A stretch of 39,207 nucleotides of DNA from DASZCR01 sp035942915 (GCA_035942915.1 DASZCR010000346.1:1-39207), one strand, 5' to 3'. Positions 24,342-33,063 are shown, counted from the first letter of the stretch. Numbers and translations: made by a program. Notes: generated by a model from the letters alone, not told the origin.

Positions 24342-26138
24342 TCAAGTGTCCTTCATCGACTTGCCGGAGATAAACCCGTTCGGCGTGTAGATGTCCTCCC
24401 AACCGTCGTTATCGAAGTCGATGAAGCCGCCGCCCCACGCCCAACCGCCGGAGAAGCCGCCGACTTCCGCCGTCACGTCACGAAACTTGCCGTCGCCGAG
24501 ATTCTCGAAAAGATTGTTCCCGGCCGCCAGCTTTTTGAGCACGTTCTCTTTCGCGCTCTGGTTCGGAAACAGACGCGCGAGGATGCGGTTGCCCGCCGTC
24601 GAAGACATGTTCGACGCATGAAGGTCGAGGCGTCCGTCGTTGTTGTAATCGCCGAAGGAGACGCCCATGCCGTTGCCGGGGTCGAGGACGCCGCGCTCTG
24701 CCGCCTCATCAACGAAGCGTTCGCCGCGATTGATGTAGAGCGCCTTCTCGCCGAAGTCGTTGGCGACGTAGAGGTCAACGCGCCCGTCGCCGTTCACGTC
24801 CGCGAACTCGGCCGCGTAGCTCCATCGTCGGTCATCGACGCCCCACCGCGCCGCCTCCTCTTTGAACGTTCCATTCTTCTGATTGATGAACAGCAGATTG
24901 GGCGTGCCGTTGGTGGCGCGAAACCACGAGTCGGGCGTGACCTGCCCGTAGCGGTTATAGGAAGTGACGTAGATGTCGAGGAAGCCGTCGGCATTAACGT
25001 CTCCGGCGACGGCCGAGAAGCCGATGGCCGAGACCGACACGCCCGCTTCGAGCGACACGTCGCGGAAGGCGAGTTTGCCGTCGGGGACGAGCCTGTTTTC
25101 CAGCAACATCTGTCTCCCGACCGACGAGACGAACACGTCCGCGTCGCCGTCGTTATCGTAGTCGAGGACGAGCGGAGCGACACCCGCCGTCTCCGTCAGG
25201 CGCACGCCCGTCTCGTCGGCTGCGTCGCGGAACCGCCCCTGACGGTCGTTGAGGTAGAGGTGGTTGCGGTCAGGTGCGGTGACGAAGAGGTCTACGAAGC
25301 CGTCGCGGTCGAAGTCTGCGGCGGCCGCGCCGTGCCATGCGAAGTCCGTGTTGCCCTGCGTGCCGAAGGTCGGAAGCGACGCGCCGATGCCTGCGGGCAC
25401 GGCCACTTCGGAGAAGAGGTCTGTGGCGGCGACCATCGAATCGAGACTGAGGAGCGAGAACGTCTCAAACTGCCAGCGCCCCTTCGCATCTGCGCGCACC
25501 TCAACGTTGGCCGTGCCGCGCGCCCATTCGCGCCGCCCCTCCGCGTCGCGGCCGATGACGTAGAAGGCGATGCGTGCGCGCCCCTTCGCGCCCGTCGCGG
25601 CCGTCGGCACTTTCGCGCCCATGACTGCGCGCGCACTCTCGTCGAAACTCGACTCCTTAACTTTGAAACGCGCGTCCTCGACCTCTGAGAAGTGTTCGAG
25701 AAAGGTCGTCCAGCCGCGCAAGAACTCCGTGCTGCTGATGGCGCGCAGGGCCTTCGGGTCGGCGTTTGACGAGATGGCGGCTCGTTGCGAGCCTCCCGCT
25801 TTGACCATCTGCGGCTCGACCTCCCACGCGCGCGTGCCGACCCACTTGACGAGCGTCTTGAAGGGCGCGGGACGCGTCGGGAAAGGCGTCGCCATCAGTT
25901 TCGAGGGGAAGAAGCGCGCCGTCTTCTGTAGGTCGCGGTCGCGCGTGGCAACGGAGAGTTCGAGCAGGTCGTTGGCGAGCGATTCGGACAGCTCTTCGAC
26001 CACTTCGAGGCGCGCGCGGTCAACCGGCGCGGTCTGCGCCGAGACGGGCGGTGCGAGCCAGTTTGTCAGCAGCAGCGAGAGCAGCGACAGGGCGAGCGTC
26101 GTGCGTACACGAGGCAGGGAAAAACCGGAAAAGGTCAT
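23184..26138 (-). CDS. Candidate selenoprotein: exported FG-GAP/UnbV/TlpA fusion, read through in-frame TGA
   Basis: One frame of 985 codons from 26138 to 23184 is broken only by TGA at 24342-24344. Read through, it gives 984 residues: signal peptide (about 12-35), an N-terminal helical region (36-250), FG-GAP/VCBS repeats with calcium-type DxDxDG loops (270-690), an ASPIC/UnbV module (about 706-790) and a TlpA-like thioredoxin domain with CAPC at 863-866. The TGA would be Sec599, between FISGKSMKDT and SHFWRQVVTQ, inside the continuous repeat region. The downstream half has no ribosome binding site and would start at GTG in mid-domain. A GGU-loop hairpin 17 bases after the TGA resembles a bacterial SECIS. 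TGA ends other genes here, so a changed code is excluded. A nonsense mutation, sequencing error or two-gene split remain possible. Confidence 0.6.
24312..24344 (-). promoter_or_regulatory. Candidate bacterial SECIS element with its UGA
   Basis: On the minus strand, TGA (24344-24342) is followed by 17 bases, then a stem-loop GCGUCA GGUCG UGACGC (24330-24314). The stem is six perfect base pairs and the apical loop starts with GGU. Bacterial SECIS elements bind SelB through a hairpin lying about 16-37 bases after the UGA, with G in the first loop positions; E. coli fdhF has an 18-base spacing and a GGUCU loop. Caution: the hairpin overlaps codons for WRQVVTQ, so chance pairing is possible. Confidence 0.6.
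24342..26138 (-). CDS. N-terminal part of the fusion as read without recoding (FG-GAP/VCBS repeats)
   Basis: If TGA is taken as stop, this is a 598-residue exported protein. After the leader (ending PPVSAQ), a helical domain precedes a region of FG-GAP-like blades at about 270-598. The loops ADFDRDG (275), DYDNDG (326), DVNADG (380), DVNGDG (447), DYNNDG (497) and DFDNDG (574) each have the calcium-binding pattern. It would end at the start of the last blade, just after NGFISGKSMKDT, where related proteins continue with a further blade and the UnbV module. That abrupt end argues that the conventional call is a truncation artefact. This entry is the alternative to the full-length one. Confidence 0.5.
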   Translation of the reverse strand: MTFSGFSLPRVRTTLALSLLSLLLTNWLAPPVSAQTAPVDRARLEVVEELSESLANDLLELSVATRDRDLQKTARFFPSKLMATPFPTRPAPFKTLVKWVGTRAWEVEPQMVKAGGSQRAAISSNADPKALRAISSTEFLRGWTTFLEHFSEVEDARFKVKESSFDESARAVMGAKVPTAATGAKGRARIAFYVIGRDAEGRREWARGTANVEVRADAKGRWQFETFSLLSLDSMVAATDLFSEVAVPAGIGASLPTFGTQGNTDFAWHGAAAADFDRDGFVDLFVTAPDRNHLYLNDRQGRFRDAADETGVRLTETAGVAPLVLDYDNDGDADVFVSSVGRQMLLENRLVPDGKLAFRDVSLEAGVSVSAIGFSAVAGDVNADGFLDIYVTSYNRYGQVTPDSWFRATNGTPNLLFINQKNGTFKEEAARWGVDDRRWSYAAEFADVNGDGRVDLYVANDFGEKALYINRGERFVDEAAERGVLDPGNGMGVSFGDYNNDGRLDLHASNMSSTAGNRILARLFPNQSAKENVLKKLAAGNNLFENLGDGKFRDVTAEVGGFSGGWAWGGGFIDFDNDGWEDIYTPNGFISGKSMKDT

Positions 26139-26258
26139 TTGCTGGAAGTACCCGTTAAACTGTACTATGGGAAACTAAATCTCGATAGACGGTCGGCGTG
26201 GCTCTTGGGCGACGCGCTTGGTCACTCGACGAAGCTCTCCTGAAATAATAACCGTCAC

Positions 26259-28052
26259 ATGAAGAGAATACAAAGCCAGGCGCGGAAGTTTGCGCGCACC
26301 TTCGCGCTTCTCGTCGCGCTCATCGCAGCGTTTGCGCCCGCGCACGTCGCGGCCTTTCGCCAGCAACCGCAGCCGACGCCCGCGCGCACAGGACGCTCTT
26401 ACGAGACGGGAGACCCGGCGCGCAAACCTCCGCCGCCCGCCCCGCAAGCGCCCTCGCCCGTCACCTTCACAGACATCGCCGCCCGCGCCGGTCTCAATTT
26501 CCGACACGCCGCCTCTCCGACTTCGCAGAAGTATCTGCCGGAGACGATGGGCGGCGGCGTCGCGCTTCTCGACTACGACCGCGACGAACGGCTCGACATC
26601 TACTTCACCAACGGCGCGCACCTCGCAGACCCGATGCCGAAGGGTGTGCAGCCCGACAAGCGCGACGCGCGCTACTGGAATCGGCTCTACCGTCAGAAGC
26701 CGGACGGCACCTTCGAGGACGTGACCGAACGCGCCGGAGTGCAGGGTGCGGGCTACTCGATGGGCGCGGCCTCAGCCGACTATGACAACGACGGCTTCGC
26801 AGACCTCTACGTCACGGCTTACGGCGGCGCAACTCTCTACCGCAATCGCGGCGACGGCACCTTTGAAGACGTGACAAAGAGGACGAACACTTTCGTCGAC
26901 GGTTGGCCGACGAGCGCCGGTTGGTTCGACTACGACCGCGACGGTCGTCTAGACCTCTTCGTCGCCCGTTACATGGCTTGGGACTTCGAGCGCGGCGCGG
27001 TCGTCTGCGGCGACCCGCGCGCACGCGCCTACTGCCACCCCGACACCTTCAAGGGCGCTGCGAACGTCCTCCTGCGCCAGAGGCCGGACGGCACCTTCGA
27101 GGACGTGAGCGCGAAGGCCGGCATCGTCGATGCGAACGGAAAAGGGCTTGGCGTCGCCTTCTCGGACTTCGACGCCGACGGCTTCATAGATGTCTTCGTC
27201 GCCAACGACAGCGTGCGCCAGCAACTCTATCGCAACTTCGGCGACGGCACTTTCGAGGACGTGGCGATGATGGCGGGCGCAGGCTACGACGAGAACGGCA
27301 AGACGTTTGCCGGGATGGGTATCGATGCGGCCGACTACGACAACGACGGGCAGACAGACATCTTCATCACCGCGCTCTCGAATGAGACCTATCCGCTCTT
27401 TCGCAACAACGGCGACCTGACTTTTACCTACACGACCGGCACGACCGGCGTCGGCCAGATTACGCTGCTCTACTCCGGCTGGGGGACGCGCTTCGCCGAC
27501 TTCGACAACGACGGCTGGAAAGACCTCTTCGTCGCGCAGAGCCACGTCCTCGATACCATCGAGCGCACGACGAGCTATCTCAAGTACAAGCAGACGCCGC
27601 TGCTGATGCGCAACACGGCGAAGGGTTTTGTGAACGTCTCGGCGACGGCGGGCGATGCCTTCAACGCCCCCGTCGCCGCGCGCGGCGCGGCCTTCGGCGA
27701 CATCGACAACGACGGCGACACGGACGCCGTCGTCGCACAGACGGACGGCGCGCCGCTCCTGCTGCGCAACAACGGCACGCGCCAACGCTGGCTCGGCCTC
27801 CGTCTTGTCGGCACGCGCAGCAACCGTCAGGCTCTCGGCGCGCGCGTCACCGTCACGGACTCTGCGGGCGCGCGTCAGGTCTACGAAGTGACAACCTCCG
27901 GCAGTTATCTGTCGTCGAACGACCCGCGCCTGAGAATCGGACTCGGCGCGGCGTCCAGTGTGCGCTCGCTCGTCGTGCGCTGGCCTGACGGTCGCACGCA
28001 GACCCTCGCCGATTTAGTGCTCGACAAGTATCACACGATAGTCGAGAAATAA
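26259..28052 (+). CDS. Exported CRTAC1-family protein (FG-GAP/VCBS repeats plus ASPIC/UnbV)
   Basis: A 597-residue exported protein. Signal peptide at about 8-32 (ARTFALLVALIAAFAPAHVAA), then a low-complexity Pro-rich stretch, then FTDIAARAGLNFRH, the start of a CRTAC1-type module. Repeats carry DxDxDG-type loops: DYDRDERLDI, DYDNDGFADLY, DYDRDGRLDLF, DFDADGFIDVF, DYDNDGQTDIF, DFDNDGWKDLF, DIDNDGDTDAV. The C-terminal ASPIC/UnbV module is at about 520-590 (LGARVTVTDSAG to WPDGRTQTL). CRTAC1-type proteins are predicted calcium-binding beta-propellers of unknown function. The ATG at 26259 lies 120 bases from the divergent FG-GAP/UnbV/TlpA gene. The next CRTAC1 gene follows by 41 bases. Confidence 0.9.
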   Translation: MKRIQSQARKFARTFALLVALIAAFAPAHVAAFRQQPQPTPARTGRSYETGDPARKPPPPAPQAPSPVTFTDIAARAGLNFRHAASPTSQKYLPETMGGGVALLDYDRDERLDIYFTNGAHLADPMPKGVQPDKRDARYWNRLYRQKPDGTFEDVTERAGVQGAGYSMGAASADYDNDGFADLYVTAYGGATLYRNRGDGTFEDVTKRTNTFVDGWPTSAGWFDYDRDGRLDLFVARYMAWDFERGAVVCGDPRARAYCHPDTFKGAANVLLRQRPDGTFEDVSAKAGIVDANGKGLGVAFSDFDADGFIDVFVANDSVRQQLYRNFGDGTFEDVAMMAGAGYDENGKTFAGMGIDAADYDNDGQTDIFITALSNETYPLFRNNGDLTFTYTTGTTGVGQITLLYSGWGTRFADFDNDGWKDLFVAQSHVLDTIERTTSYLKYKQTPLLMRNTAKGFVNVSATAGDAFNAPVAARGAAFGDIDNDGDTDAVVAQTDGAPLLLRNNGTRQRWLGLRLVGTRSNRQALGARVTVTDSAGARQVYEVTTSGSYLSSNDPRLRIGLGAASSVRSLVVRWPDGRTQTLADLVLDKYHTIVEK

Positions 28053-28093
28053 CTCGGAGATTGAAAACCCTTCCCTGCTCTCTTAGAAGATGT

Positions 28094-29935
28094 ATGAGTA
28101 TGATTGTTGGAATCGTCCCGCGTCGTCTGTTAACAGTCTCAGCCGCCGTTCTCATCTGCCTCGTCTGCGCGCGCGCGCAGCAGCAGCCGCAACCGACGCC
28201 TCCGCCGCAGGGCATGGGCGGCGTCTCGACCGGCAAGGCTTTCACGTCTGCGACGCGCCGCACCGTCGGCACGACCGACCCGAAAGCGCCGCGCGTCTTC
28301 GAGGACGTGACGGCGCGCACGGCGCTCGCCTCTTGGAAGCATCGCTCAGGCACTCTCAGGAAAGACTACATCCTCGAAACCGTCTCCGGCGGCGTCGCCA
28401 TCTTCGATTACGACAACGATGGGCTGCCCGACATCTACCTGCTCAACGGCTCGACCTTCGCCGCCTTGCAGGGCAAAGAGAAAGCTCCTCGCGCGGCGCT
28501 CTATCGCAATCTCGGCAACTGGAAATTTGAGGACGTGACCGAGCGCGCAGGGGTCGCCAACGAGCGTTGGGGCATGGGCGTGGCCGTCGCCGACTACGAC
28601 AACGACGGCTTCTCTGATATCTACGTCGGCAACTACGGCACGTCTCGCCTCTATCGCAACAACGGCAACGGCACATTCACGGACGTGGCCGAGCGCGTCG
28701 GCGTGGCGCGACGCGGCTGGTCAACGGGCGCCAGCTTCGGCGACTACGACAGGGACGGCCGCCTCGACCTCTTCGTTCCCGGCTACGTCGATTTCGATTT
28801 GAACAAGCTGCCGCCCAACCCTTCGGACGCCAACAAGCCGGGCGCGGCGCAGAACTTCTGCCTCTTTCGCGGCGTCAACGTGATGTGCGGCCCGCGCGGC
28901 CTGCGCGGCGACACCGACACGCTCTATCGTCAAAAACCGGACGGCACGTTTGAAGACGTGAGCGCCAAGACCGGCGTCGCCGACGAGCAGCGTTATTACG
29001 GCTTCTCCTCGACGTGGGTCGATGCCAACGACGACGAACTGCTCGACCTCATCGTCATCAACGACTCGACGCCGAACCAACTCTACATCAACAAGGGCGA
29101 CGGCACGTTTGACGAGATGGGCTATCCGGCGGGCGTCGCCTTAAACGAGAACGGGCGCGAGCAGGCGGGCATGGGACTCGGCGTCGGCGATTACGACAAC
29201 GACGGGCGCGTCGATTTCTACGTCACAAACTTCTCGGACGACTCGAACACGCTCTATCACAACGACGGCGAAGGCAACTTCACAGACCTCACCTTTCAGG
29301 CCGGACACGGCGAGCCGACGATTCCGTTCCTCGGTTGGGGCACGAGTTTCATAGACTACGACAACGACGGGTGGAAGGATGTCTTCGTCGCCAACGGCCA
29401 CGTCTATCCGATTGTCGATGAGCAGCAGTGGGGCACGTCCTACGCGCAGCAGCCGCTCCTGTTTCGCAACGGCGGCGCGGGACGCTTCGAGCGCGTCGCC
29501 GCCGCGCCGGGTACGGGTCTCGCCCTCGCGCTGCCTGCGCGCGGCCTCGCCATCGGCGACCTCGACGGCGACGGGCGTCTCGACGCCGTGCTCAACAACA
29601 TCGACTCCGCGCCCACACTGCTGCGCAACGTCTACGAGACGAAAAACCACTGGCTGAGAGTGCGGCTCGTGGGCGACCCGGCGCGCAAAAGCCCGCGCGA
29701 TGGAACGGGCGCGCGTGTCTATCTGACGACGGGTAAGGTGCGCCAGCGCGCCGATGCGTTGAGCGGCGGCGGCTATGCCTCGCAGAACGACCCGGCCGTC
29801 TTCTTCGGACTCGGCGCGGCGACGAAAGTTGACCGGCTCGAAGTCCGCTGGCCTTCAGGCACGGTCGAGACCTTCGAGGTCGCGGGCGTTGACCGCAACG
29901 TCACGCTGACGGAAGGCAAAGGCGCGAAGCCATAA
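28094..29935 (+). CDS. Exported CRTAC1-family protein, second copy
   Basis: A 613-residue paralogue of the preceding gene. Start taken at ATG 28094, which gives a compact signal peptide (RRLLTVSAAVLICLVCARAQ); a TTG at 28061 is possible but less likely. Pro-rich linker, then VFEDVTARTALASWKHRSG and repeats with DYDNDGLPDIY, DYDNDGFSDIY, DYDRDGRLDLF, DANDDELLDLI, DYDNDGRVDFY and DYDNDGWKDVF. The WKDVFVANGHVYP segment is typical of CRTAC1. An ASPIC/UnbV module lies in the C-terminal 80 residues (GTGARVYLTTGKVRQRADALSGGG to WPSGTVETFE). It sits 41 bases after its paralogue and 38 before the GT-C glycosyltransferase, so the three form an operon. Confidence 0.9.
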   Translation: MSMIVGIVPRRLLTVSAAVLICLVCARAQQQPQPTPPPQGMGGVSTGKAFTSATRRTVGTTDPKAPRVFEDVTARTALASWKHRSGTLRKDYILETVSGGVAIFDYDNDGLPDIYLLNGSTFAALQGKEKAPRAALYRNLGNWKFEDVTERAGVANERWGMGVAVADYDNDGFSDIYVGNYGTSRLYRNNGNGTFTDVAERVGVARRGWSTGASFGDYDRDGRLDLFVPGYVDFDLNKLPPNPSDANKPGAAQNFCLFRGVNVMCGPRGLRGDTDTLYRQKPDGTFEDVSAKTGVADEQRYYGFSSTWVDANDDELLDLIVINDSTPNQLYINKGDGTFDEMGYPAGVALNENGREQAGMGLGVGDYDNDGRVDFYVTNFSDDSNTLYHNDGEGNFTDLTFQAGHGEPTIPFLGWGTSFIDYDNDGWKDVFVANGHVYPIVDEQQWGTSYAQQPLLFRNGGAGRFERVAAAPGTGLALALPARGLAIGDLDGDGRLDAVLNNIDSAPTLLRNVYETKNHWLRVRLVGDPARKSPRDGTGARVYLTTGKVRQRADALSGGGYASQNDPAVFFGLGAATKVDRLEVRWPSGTVETFEVAGVDRNVTLTEGKGAKP

Positions 29936-29973
29936 AACCCTTTTCCACTGTGCGCCTCGCAAAGACAGCACGC

Positions 29974-31854
29974 ATGTTTTCAAAGGACGACAAGCTGGCG
30001 TCTTTGTTGAGCGCGGGCGCGTCGGCGCCGCGCCGCGTCGTCGTCCTCTGCGCGTTGGTCTTCCTGCTGGCCTTCGGCGTGCGCCTGCTGGCGTGGCACG
30101 ACGGGCGACTCGAAGCGGCGCGCGTCCAGTCGGAGGTGACGAAAGACTACAAGCACGTCGCGCGTCTGTTGGCCGACGGCGGCGCGGCGTCCTTCTTCAG
30201 TTCCACTTCGCTGCTCGCCGATTACAACACGCTCGGACACCCGCCCGGCTATTCAATCGTGCTGGCCGTCCTCTTCAAACTCTTCGGCGAGACGGACACA
30301 GCCGCGCAGTTCTTGCAGATAATCGTCGATGCGCTCTGCGCCTGCCTCGTTCTGCTGCTCGCCGCCGAACTGCTGCCGCGCATTGCGGCCTTGCTCGCCG
30401 GTCTGCTCGTCGCCTTCGCGCCGCAGTACACATGGAACTCCATCGTCGTGCTGCCGGACACGCTGGCCGTCGCGCCGCTCCTGCTCGCCGTCTACGTGGT
30501 CGTGCGTGCTCGACGGCAGCCGCGCCTGCTGGCTTTGTTGGCGGCGGGCGCGCTCGTCGGCGTCTCGTGCTGGTTGAGAGCCAACGCGATGCTGCTCGCA
30601 CCGTTTCTCGCCGCGCTCGTCTGTGTGCTCTTCGAGAGCGGCCGACGCGTGCGTTATGCGTCGGCGCTCATCTGCGGCGCGCTCTGCGTCATCGCACCGC
30701 TGACGATTCGCAACGCGCTCGTCTTCGGCCGCTTTATCCCGCTCTCGCTCGGCGCGGGGCAGACGCTTCTCGAAGGCATCGCAGATTACGACCCGGAGGG
30801 ACGCTTCGGGATTCCCTCAACTGATATGGGGATTATGCGACAGGAGGCCGCCCAATACGGCCGTCCCGACTGGGCGGGCGGGCTCTTCGGCGCGGAGGGC
30901 ATCGAGCGCGAACGGATGCGTCTGCGTCGCGGCTTCGCAGTCATTCGCGCGCATCCCTTCTGGTTCGCGGGCGTGATGATGCGTCGCGCGGCGGGGATGC
31001 TCCGACTCGAACGCGCGCGCCTCGTCGCGGCAGACCCGCCCGTCGCACATTCGCTCGAAGCGGTTGAGACGACGCCTCCGGTCTGGACATCAGACGCGGC
31101 GCGGATACGACAGGAAGGCTCAATCGAGTCGGCACGCGCTCAAGCATCGCTTGCGCCCGACGGACGTGTGTTAGAACTCACAGGTGACGACTCGAAGTAC
31201 GGCGCGCAGTTCGCCTCACCCGCCTTTCCGGTCGAAGAAGCGACGGACTACGCCGTCGTCTTGCCCGTACAGATTACGCGCGGGCGCATGACAATCTCCA
31301 TCGTCGGCGTCGAGACGAAGGCTCTGCACGCCGCGACCATCATCGACACGACCGAGGCGCGGACGGCTGAGGAGCAGCCCCTTCAAACACTCGTGCTCCC
31401 CTTCGTCAGCCGCCGCCGAGAACCCGTGCGTCTTCTCTTCTCAAACACGGCGACGCCGGTCGCCCCCTTCATCCGCGTCGGCACGCTCAACCTGCACCGA
31501 CTCGGCGCAGCCTCTTACACGTGGACGCGCCCGCTACGCGCGCTCGCGCGCAACGTGCAGAAGCTCTTCGTCACAGCCGTCATGCTGCCGCTGGCGCTCG
31601 TCGGCCTTGCGTTGCTCGTGCGCGCACGACGCTGGCAGACGCTCGCCGTCCTGCTCGTCGTGCCCGCCTACTTCTTCTGCGTCCAATCGGCGCTGCACAC
31701 GGAATACCGCTACGTCCTCATCATCCATCATTTCCTCTTCGTCGCCGTCGCCACGACGCTCTACTGGATGGGCGCGACGGCGCGCGACCTGTGGCAGAGA
31801 CGCCGCGCGCCACACGACCCGCAACGGCCGCAGGACTCGCCGCTGAGCCGATAA
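29974..31854 (+). CDS. GT-C (PMT/GT39-like) membrane glycosyltransferase
   Basis: About 626 residues from ATG 29974 (GTG at 29950 is an alternative; neither has a clear ribosome binding site). Integral inner-membrane protein with roughly 9-11 helices. Helix 1 (RRVVVLCALVFLLAFGVRLLAW) is followed by a periplasmic loop with an Asp (TKDYKHVARLL) and HPPGYSI, the pattern of polyprenyl-phosphate-sugar-dependent glycosyltransferases. Residues about 355-510 form a soluble stretch predicted to be beta-rich (YAVVLPVQITRGRMTISIVG to PFIRVGTLNLHRL), set between helices, followed by three more helices. Substrate and acceptor are unknown. It ends 15 bases from the convergent ROK gene. Confidence 0.85.
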   Translation: MFSKDDKLASLLSAGASAPRRVVVLCALVFLLAFGVRLLAWHDGRLEAARVQSEVTKDYKHVARLLADGGAASFFSSTSLLADYNTLGHPPGYSIVLAVLFKLFGETDTAAQFLQIIVDALCACLVLLLAAELLPRIAALLAGLLVAFAPQYTWNSIVVLPDTLAVAPLLLAVYVVVRARRQPRLLALLAAGALVGVSCWLRANAMLLAPFLAALVCVLFESGRRVRYASALICGALCVIAPLTIRNALVFGRFIPLSLGAGQTLLEGIADYDPEGRFGIPSTDMGIMRQEAAQYGRPDWAGGLFGAEGIERERMRLRRGFAVIRAHPFWFAGVMMRRAAGMLRLERARLVAADPPVAHSLEAVETTPPVWTSDAARIRQEGSIESARAQASLAPDGRVLELTGDDSKYGAQFASPAFPVEEATDYAVVLPVQITRGRMTISIVGVETKALHAATIIDTTEARTAEEQPLQTLVLPFVSRRREPVRLLFSNTATPVAPFIRVGTLNLHRLGAASYTWTRPLRALARNVQKLFVTAVMLPLALVGLALLVRARRWQTLAVLLVVPAYFFCVQSALHTEYRYVLIIHHFLFVAVATTLYWMGATARDLWQRRRAPHDPQRPQDSPLSR

Positions 31855-31869
31855 TGACGTTGGCTGCTG

Positions 31870-33063
31870 TTAAGAATCGACGAGGGCGAACTTGCGTGAG
31901 AGGACGAGGCTGAGTGCGCCCATCAGCGTCGGCTGGTCGCCGAGCGTCGAGGCGACGATGCGCGCCGAAGGCAGGCCGCGCCGGATGCTGCGTTGAATCG
32001 TTTCGCCGAGCGCGGGGCCGACCAGAGGCCAGACGCGCGCAATCTTGCCGCCGACGACGACTGTCTCCGGGCTGAGACCGACAATCATGTTCGAGATGCC
32101 GATGCCGAGATAGTGCGCCGTCTCAGAGAGCGCGTCTATCGCCGCCTGCTCGCCGCCGCGCGCCAGTTCGACCAACTCGTCGAAGGTCACGCGGCCGTCG
32201 GCAGATGCGCCCGTCGCGCGCGCGTAACGCGCCAGCGCCGCGCGCTCTGAGGAGAAAGCTTCCCAGCAATCATGATTGCCGCACGAGCACGCAATCGGCG
32301 CTTGCTGCCCGACAATCATGTGGCCGAACTCTCCGGCCGCGCCGCGCTCGCCCCGGTAAATCTGCCCGTCGAAAACTATTCCCGTCCCGATGCCTTCGGC
32401 GACTAAAATCATGATGAAGTCGCGCGCGTCGCTGACTTCGGGACGGCCGAACCAAAGCTCTGCGAGCGCGGCCGCGTTGGCGTCGTTATCGACGATGGTC
32501 TTGATGCCGGTGGCGGCCTCAATCTCCTCCGCTATCGGCCAGTCGCGCCACTTGAAGTAAGGGATGTAGACGGCGCGCCCCGTGTCCGGGTCAACCAAGC
32601 CGGGGAGGCTCACGCCGACGCCCGCAATGCGCTCGCCGTCGTCGCCCGCCGCCAGTCGAGAGACGGCCGAGACTATCTGCGCAGACATCTCGTCAGGACG
32701 CGAGGCATTGGCAAACTCCTCTCGTTCGAGGACGCGACCGGCGAGGTCGCTCGTGGCAACCGTCGTGCGGCGGGGCGCGATATCGACGCCGATGGCGATA
32801 GCCCCCGCCGCGTGCAGACGCAGCAACGTCGGCCGCCGCCCTCCCGTCGATTTGCCCGCGCCAATCTCCTCGATAAGCCCTTCGGCCTTCAACTCCTCGA
32901 CGATAGTCGAGACGGTCGAGCGTTGCAGCGCGGCCTCGCGGGCAATCTCTGCGCGCGAGATAGGCTCGCGGTCGCGCACGTAGTTGAGAACGATTTGCCG
33001 ATTGATATCGCGAATCGTCGAGGCGCGTGCGCCCTGTGCCTTTTTCAAGTCGATACGTCGCAT
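31870..33063 (-). CDS. ROK-family transcriptional regulator
   Basis: A 397-residue protein of the NagC/Mlc/XylR type. A winged helix-turn-helix fills residues about 16-75 (NRQIVLNYVRDREPISRAEIAREAALQRSTVSTIVEEL). The ROK sugar-binding fold begins at about 88 (AIAIGVDIAPRRTTVA). The zinc-binding signature is present: His248 in GEFGHMIVG and CSCGNHDCWE with Cys259, Cys261 and Cys266. The segment TIVDNDANAAALAE around Asp194 is where ROK kinases hold the catalytic base. It is therefore a repressor that may sense a sugar; the ligand cannot be read. The gene is divergent from the ECF sigma factor and not adjacent to the maltodextrin locus, so a link to it would be a guess. Confidence 0.93.
   Translation of the reverse strand: MRRIDLKKAQGARASTIRDINRQIVLNYVRDREPISRAEIAREAALQRSTVSTIVEELKAEGLIEEIGAGKSTGGRRPTLLRLHAAGAIAIGVDIAPRRTTVATSDLAGRVLEREEFANASRPDEMSAQIVSAVSRLAAGDDGERIAGVGVSLPGLVDPDTGRAVYIPYFKWRDWPIAEEIEAATGIKTIVDNDANAAALAELWFGRPEVSDARDFIMILVAEGIGTGIVFDGQIYRGERGAAGEFGHMIVGQQAPIACSCGNHDCWEAFSSERAALARYARATGASADGRVTFDELVELARGGEQAAIDALSETAHYLGIGISNMIVGLSPETVVVGGKIARVWPLVGPALGETIQRSIRRGLPSARIVASTLGDQPTLMGALSLVLSRKFALVDS

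Noticed and set aside
24342..24344. Pyrrolysine or a changed genetic code as explanation of the internal stop
   Set aside because: The codon is TGA, not TAG, and TGA ends other genes here (for example at 682-684, 4149-4151 and 7700-7702).
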